From Candidatus Eiseniibacteriota bacterium (GTDB lineage Bacteria > Joyebacterota > Joyebacteria > Joyebacterales > Joyebacteraceae): a DNA stretch of 14,723 nt. Each line of letters starts with the position of its first letter. Positions within the stretch are counted from its first letter, which is position 1. The notes under the pieces are model-generated. The model made no database searches. It had not been told where the DNA came from and saw only the letters and a program-made list of their open reading frames with translations. The stretch is from the NCBI GenBank assembly GCA_030630395.1, contig DAOVNE010000009.1, positions 1 through 14,723 of the forward strand. The letters run 5' to 3'. This document shows, piece after piece, positions 13,030 through 14,723 of this stretch. Both the position numbers and the translations under genes were made by a program.

Positions 13030-14192
13030 CAGAAGACGTAGCCGATCGAGGTGTAGAGCCCGGAGTTCGTCACCTGAGCCGTCTCGCCCCCTTCGGAGAA
13101 CTGCTCCCGAACGAAGGCCGCCTCGAGGACGTACTGTTCGAAGCTCCACGCGCCACCAAGCCCCATCGAGTTCTCGGGGACGATCCCGTGGTCGATCTCC
13201 CCACCCACTGCGATGGAGTAGCCGGCCCTGAGAGTGAGCTTCCCATCGAGAAGGACACTCTCGACGCCGACCGCCGCGGTCGCAGGTGACGCGTCATACT
13301 CATCCCTGGCGCCATCATCTTCCTTGTAGGCCGAGAGCGTGGAACTCACCTTGTCCCAGCCGTTCTGCACATAACTTGCGTGGACCGAGATGATCTCGTT
13401 CGGGCTGTAAGTCACTCCGGCAACTGCCGTGGCCTGCGTCTTCGTCTTTTCATCCCGACGATCCTCGCCGTACCAGTCATCGCTCCTCACATTGATCGAG
13501 GAACCCCAGCGATAGCCGAGACCCAATGCAAGCGACTCCGTGGCGTCAAAGAGGAAACCCGCGGCCGCCGTAAACCCAACACCCCTCACTCGTGCCTTCT
13601 CCAACTCGTCACCGACGAACTCGTCACGCACCGATTCCTCGAGCGACACGACTCCGGCCGAGAATCCGAGGATGCCCTGCTCCGTGTCTCCGATGCGAGC
13701 GGCGACGATGGCTTCGAAGAACCGAAGCGAACCCGTGAAGGACCCCTTGTACTGCTTGTACACCGTAACGGTGTCCTCCATCGTCGGCCTCATGCCCGTG
13801 AGTTCGAGCTGTCTGTACGAAGGGCACGCGTAGCCGAAGCCGAGCGTGAGGTTCTGGGTGCTCTTGGCTGCAACGGCGTGAGAGAACAGGAATCCATCGT
13901 CGCTTGATTCGTAGCGCTCATCGCCGTCGGGGAAGTAGTCTCGGTTCTTCAGATTCAGACGGACCGTGGCCTGACCACTGATCCCCTCGCGCTGAGAGGC
14001 GGCGGCCGGGTTGTAGAAACAGGCGGAGACACCACCCGTGGCGATGCTTGCACCGCAGAGGGCAGCCTGCTGGGAATTGAGATAGTGGGAGTATGTGCGT
14101 GGGGCGTCGCCGATCGACGTCCGGGTGTCGTCAGCATTGACGGTCCCTGACGCAAGTACGACGAACACCAGGATCAGGATCGCATACCGCAT
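13029..14192 (-). CDS. OmpP1/FadL-like outer-membrane beta-barrel protein
   Basis: This 387-residue protein is predicted to be an outer-membrane transporter for hydrophobic molecules, or a structural barrel. A signal peptide covers residues 1-20 with likely cleavage after VNA. The N-terminal segment has the FadL/OmpP1-style ASIATGGVSACFYNPAAAS (NPAA at 61-64). The remainder alternates polar and hydrophobic residues in strand-length runs, with many Gly and aromatic residues, and ends in the outer-membrane C-terminal Phe (GYVF). The start has CAGGAGGGACG directly upstream. Its stop overlaps the mnmA start by one base, an unusual pairing of an envelope gene with a tRNA-modification gene. The substrate is not predictable; FadL family proteins move fatty acids or aromatic compounds. 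A candidate extended -10 promoter lies 46 nt upstream. Confidence 0.85.
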   Translation of the reverse strand: MRYAILILVFVVLASGTVNADDTRTSIGDAPRTYSHYLNSQQAALCGASIATGGVSACFYNPAAASQREGISGQATVRLNLKNRDYFPDGDERYESSDDGFLFSHAVAAKSTQNLTLGFGYACPSYRQLELTGMRPTMEDTVTVYKQYKGSFTGSLRFFEAIVAARIGDTEQGILGFSAGVVSLEESVRDEFVGDELEKARVRGVGFTAAAGFLFDATESLALGLGYRWGSSINVRSDDWYGEDRRDEKTKTQATAVAGVTYSPNEIISVHASYVQNGWDKVSSTLSAYKEDDGARDEYDASPATAAVGVESVLLDGKLTLRAGYSIAVGGEIDHGIVPENSMGLGGAWSFEQYVLEAAFVREQFSEGGETAQVTNSGLYTSIGYVF

Positions 14193-14237
14193 CGTCCCTC
14201 CTGTGTCACGGGCGTGTCCGACTCGCTGACCGCCGGC

Positions 14238-14246
14238 AGTATATCA
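14238..14246 (-). promoter_or_regulatory. Candidate extended -10 promoter for the porin-mnmA genes
   Basis: The minus strand reads TGA-TATACT, an extended -10 (TGnTATAAT) with five of six -10 bases matching, in the 62-nt gap before the porin. No convincing -35 lies at the right distance. Transcription would start about 39 nt before the start codon. Confidence 0.38.
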
Positions 14247-14254
14247 CGAACTGC

Positions 14255-14723
14255 CTATCTGTAGAGTGCTTTTATGAGACCCCAGCGGGACTCAGCATCG
14301 GGGTCGACTGCGGTGGTCTCCGCCGACAGTTCGACGTAGTCCACGAGCGCGAATGAGCCTGAGGTCAGCTCGATCCGAAGGATGTAGGTGCCTTCTTTGA
14401 CGCAGATGTGTCCGCTCCCGGCGGCGTAGGAGAAGGGGCCTCAACCAAGCCCCATGCCGATGAGGGAGAACTCCCTCTCGGCGTCGACGCTCTGGTGCGC
14501 ATCGTCGAAGACCGTGAGAAGCATGCCGATCGTCTCACCATATGGCGCCTGGTAGCAGAGCGTCAGATCGTAGCAGGACTCCGCGGGGAGCGTTGCCTTC
14601 ACCTCGATCCACTCACCTACGATGTCAAGCCCGTCCACTGCCAGCTCTCCGCTCGCACTGCTGCAATAGACGAATGCGATCTCCGCTCCACCCTCATTGT
14701 AGAAATCCGTGTAGGACTCGCAC
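14255..14723 (-). pseudogene. Secreted beta-sandwich (CBM6/35-like?) protein gene, 3' part, interrupted by in-frame TGA
   Basis: One continuous minus-strand frame runs from the right edge to a TAG at 14255-14257, broken only by a TGA at 14441-14443. There are 93 residues before the TGA and 61 after it, and both halves read as protein: YNEGGAEIAFVY and GLDIVGEWIEVKATLP before; GPFSYAAGSGHICVKEGTYI and FALVDYVELS after. The alternating strands and the C-terminal G-T-Y-x-L-R-I...DYVEL resemble jelly-roll carbohydrate-binding modules such as CBM6 or CBM35; this is inference. The end SRWGLIKALYR looks like a conserved tail. TGA is a normal stop elsewhere (amylase, porin), so a Trp-to-stop mutation (TGG to TGA in GLG-x-GPFS) or a sequencing error is the simplest explanation. 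The 5' end is outside the window. Confidence 0.7.

Noticed and set aside
13030..13149. Longer MnmA start at 13149
   Set aside because: The extension is the antisense-like out-of-frame reading of the porin gene's 3' end; the canonical MnmA N-terminus begins at 13029.
14420..14460. Selenocysteine recoding of the TGA at 14441-14443
   Set aside because: No proper hairpin with the expected loop lies just downstream of the codon, the protein does not look like a redox enzyme, and a one-base change from Trp explains it more simply.

Overview
The window reads as a chromosomal segment from a GC-rich Gram-negative bacterium, probably anaerobic or oxygen-sensitive. It has a FadL/OmpP1-type outer-membrane barrel, a lipoprotein with a lipobox, Sec-type signal peptides, strong AGGAGG-type ribosome binding sites, and a rubredoxin plus ferritin-like operon of the kind used for oxygen and peroxide defence. 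I see no plasmid, phage, transposon, CRISPR or RNA-gene signature. A ParA with a starch/glycogen-binding module, and the style of the secreted proteins, suggest an FCB-superphylum or candidate-phylum lineage, but that placement is inference only.

Layout from right to left, following transcription because all genes but one are on the minus strand. At the right edge (14255-14723) is the 3' part of a secreted beta-sandwich protein gene interrupted by an in-frame TGA. It is followed by an OmpP1/FadL-like porin (13029-14192), mnmA (11929-13029, touching the porin stop as TGATG), an NDP-sugar nucleotidyltransferase (11097-11837) and an HExxH lipoprotein metallopeptidase (9524-11104, overlapping the transferase by 8 bases). 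The 3' end of the peptidase gene lies in a 31-bp tandem repeat. Convergent to it is the only plus-strand gene, an orphan OmpR-type regulator (8678-9388) whose receiver domain has lost the phospho-acceptor Asp.

A roughly 750-bp gene-free stretch (7931-8677) separates this regulator from a divergent operon of two four-helix diiron proteins and a rubredoxin (6773-7930). The stretch contains a strong hairpin, several smaller inverted repeats, and two copies of the palindrome TCCCTTGGGA, one on the side of each divergent gene. The orphan regulator may therefore control itself and the oxidative-stress operon.

The left third carries a secreted GH13 alpha-amylase-family enzyme with an N-terminal CBM48 (4224-6611), then tldD (2811-4199) and pmbA (1372-2709), which together encode the two-subunit TldD/TldE metalloprotease. 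Next comes a ParA ATPase (130-1251) with a C-terminal CBM48-like glycogen-binding domain, and the start of a small hypothetical gene that runs off the left edge (1-84). The most novel candidate is the ParA-CBM48 fusion. A partitioning ATPase with a predicted alpha-glucan-binding tail, a few kilobases from an amylase with the same kind of module, suggests a system that positions or senses glycogen or another glucan polymer, but nothing in the sequence proves this.
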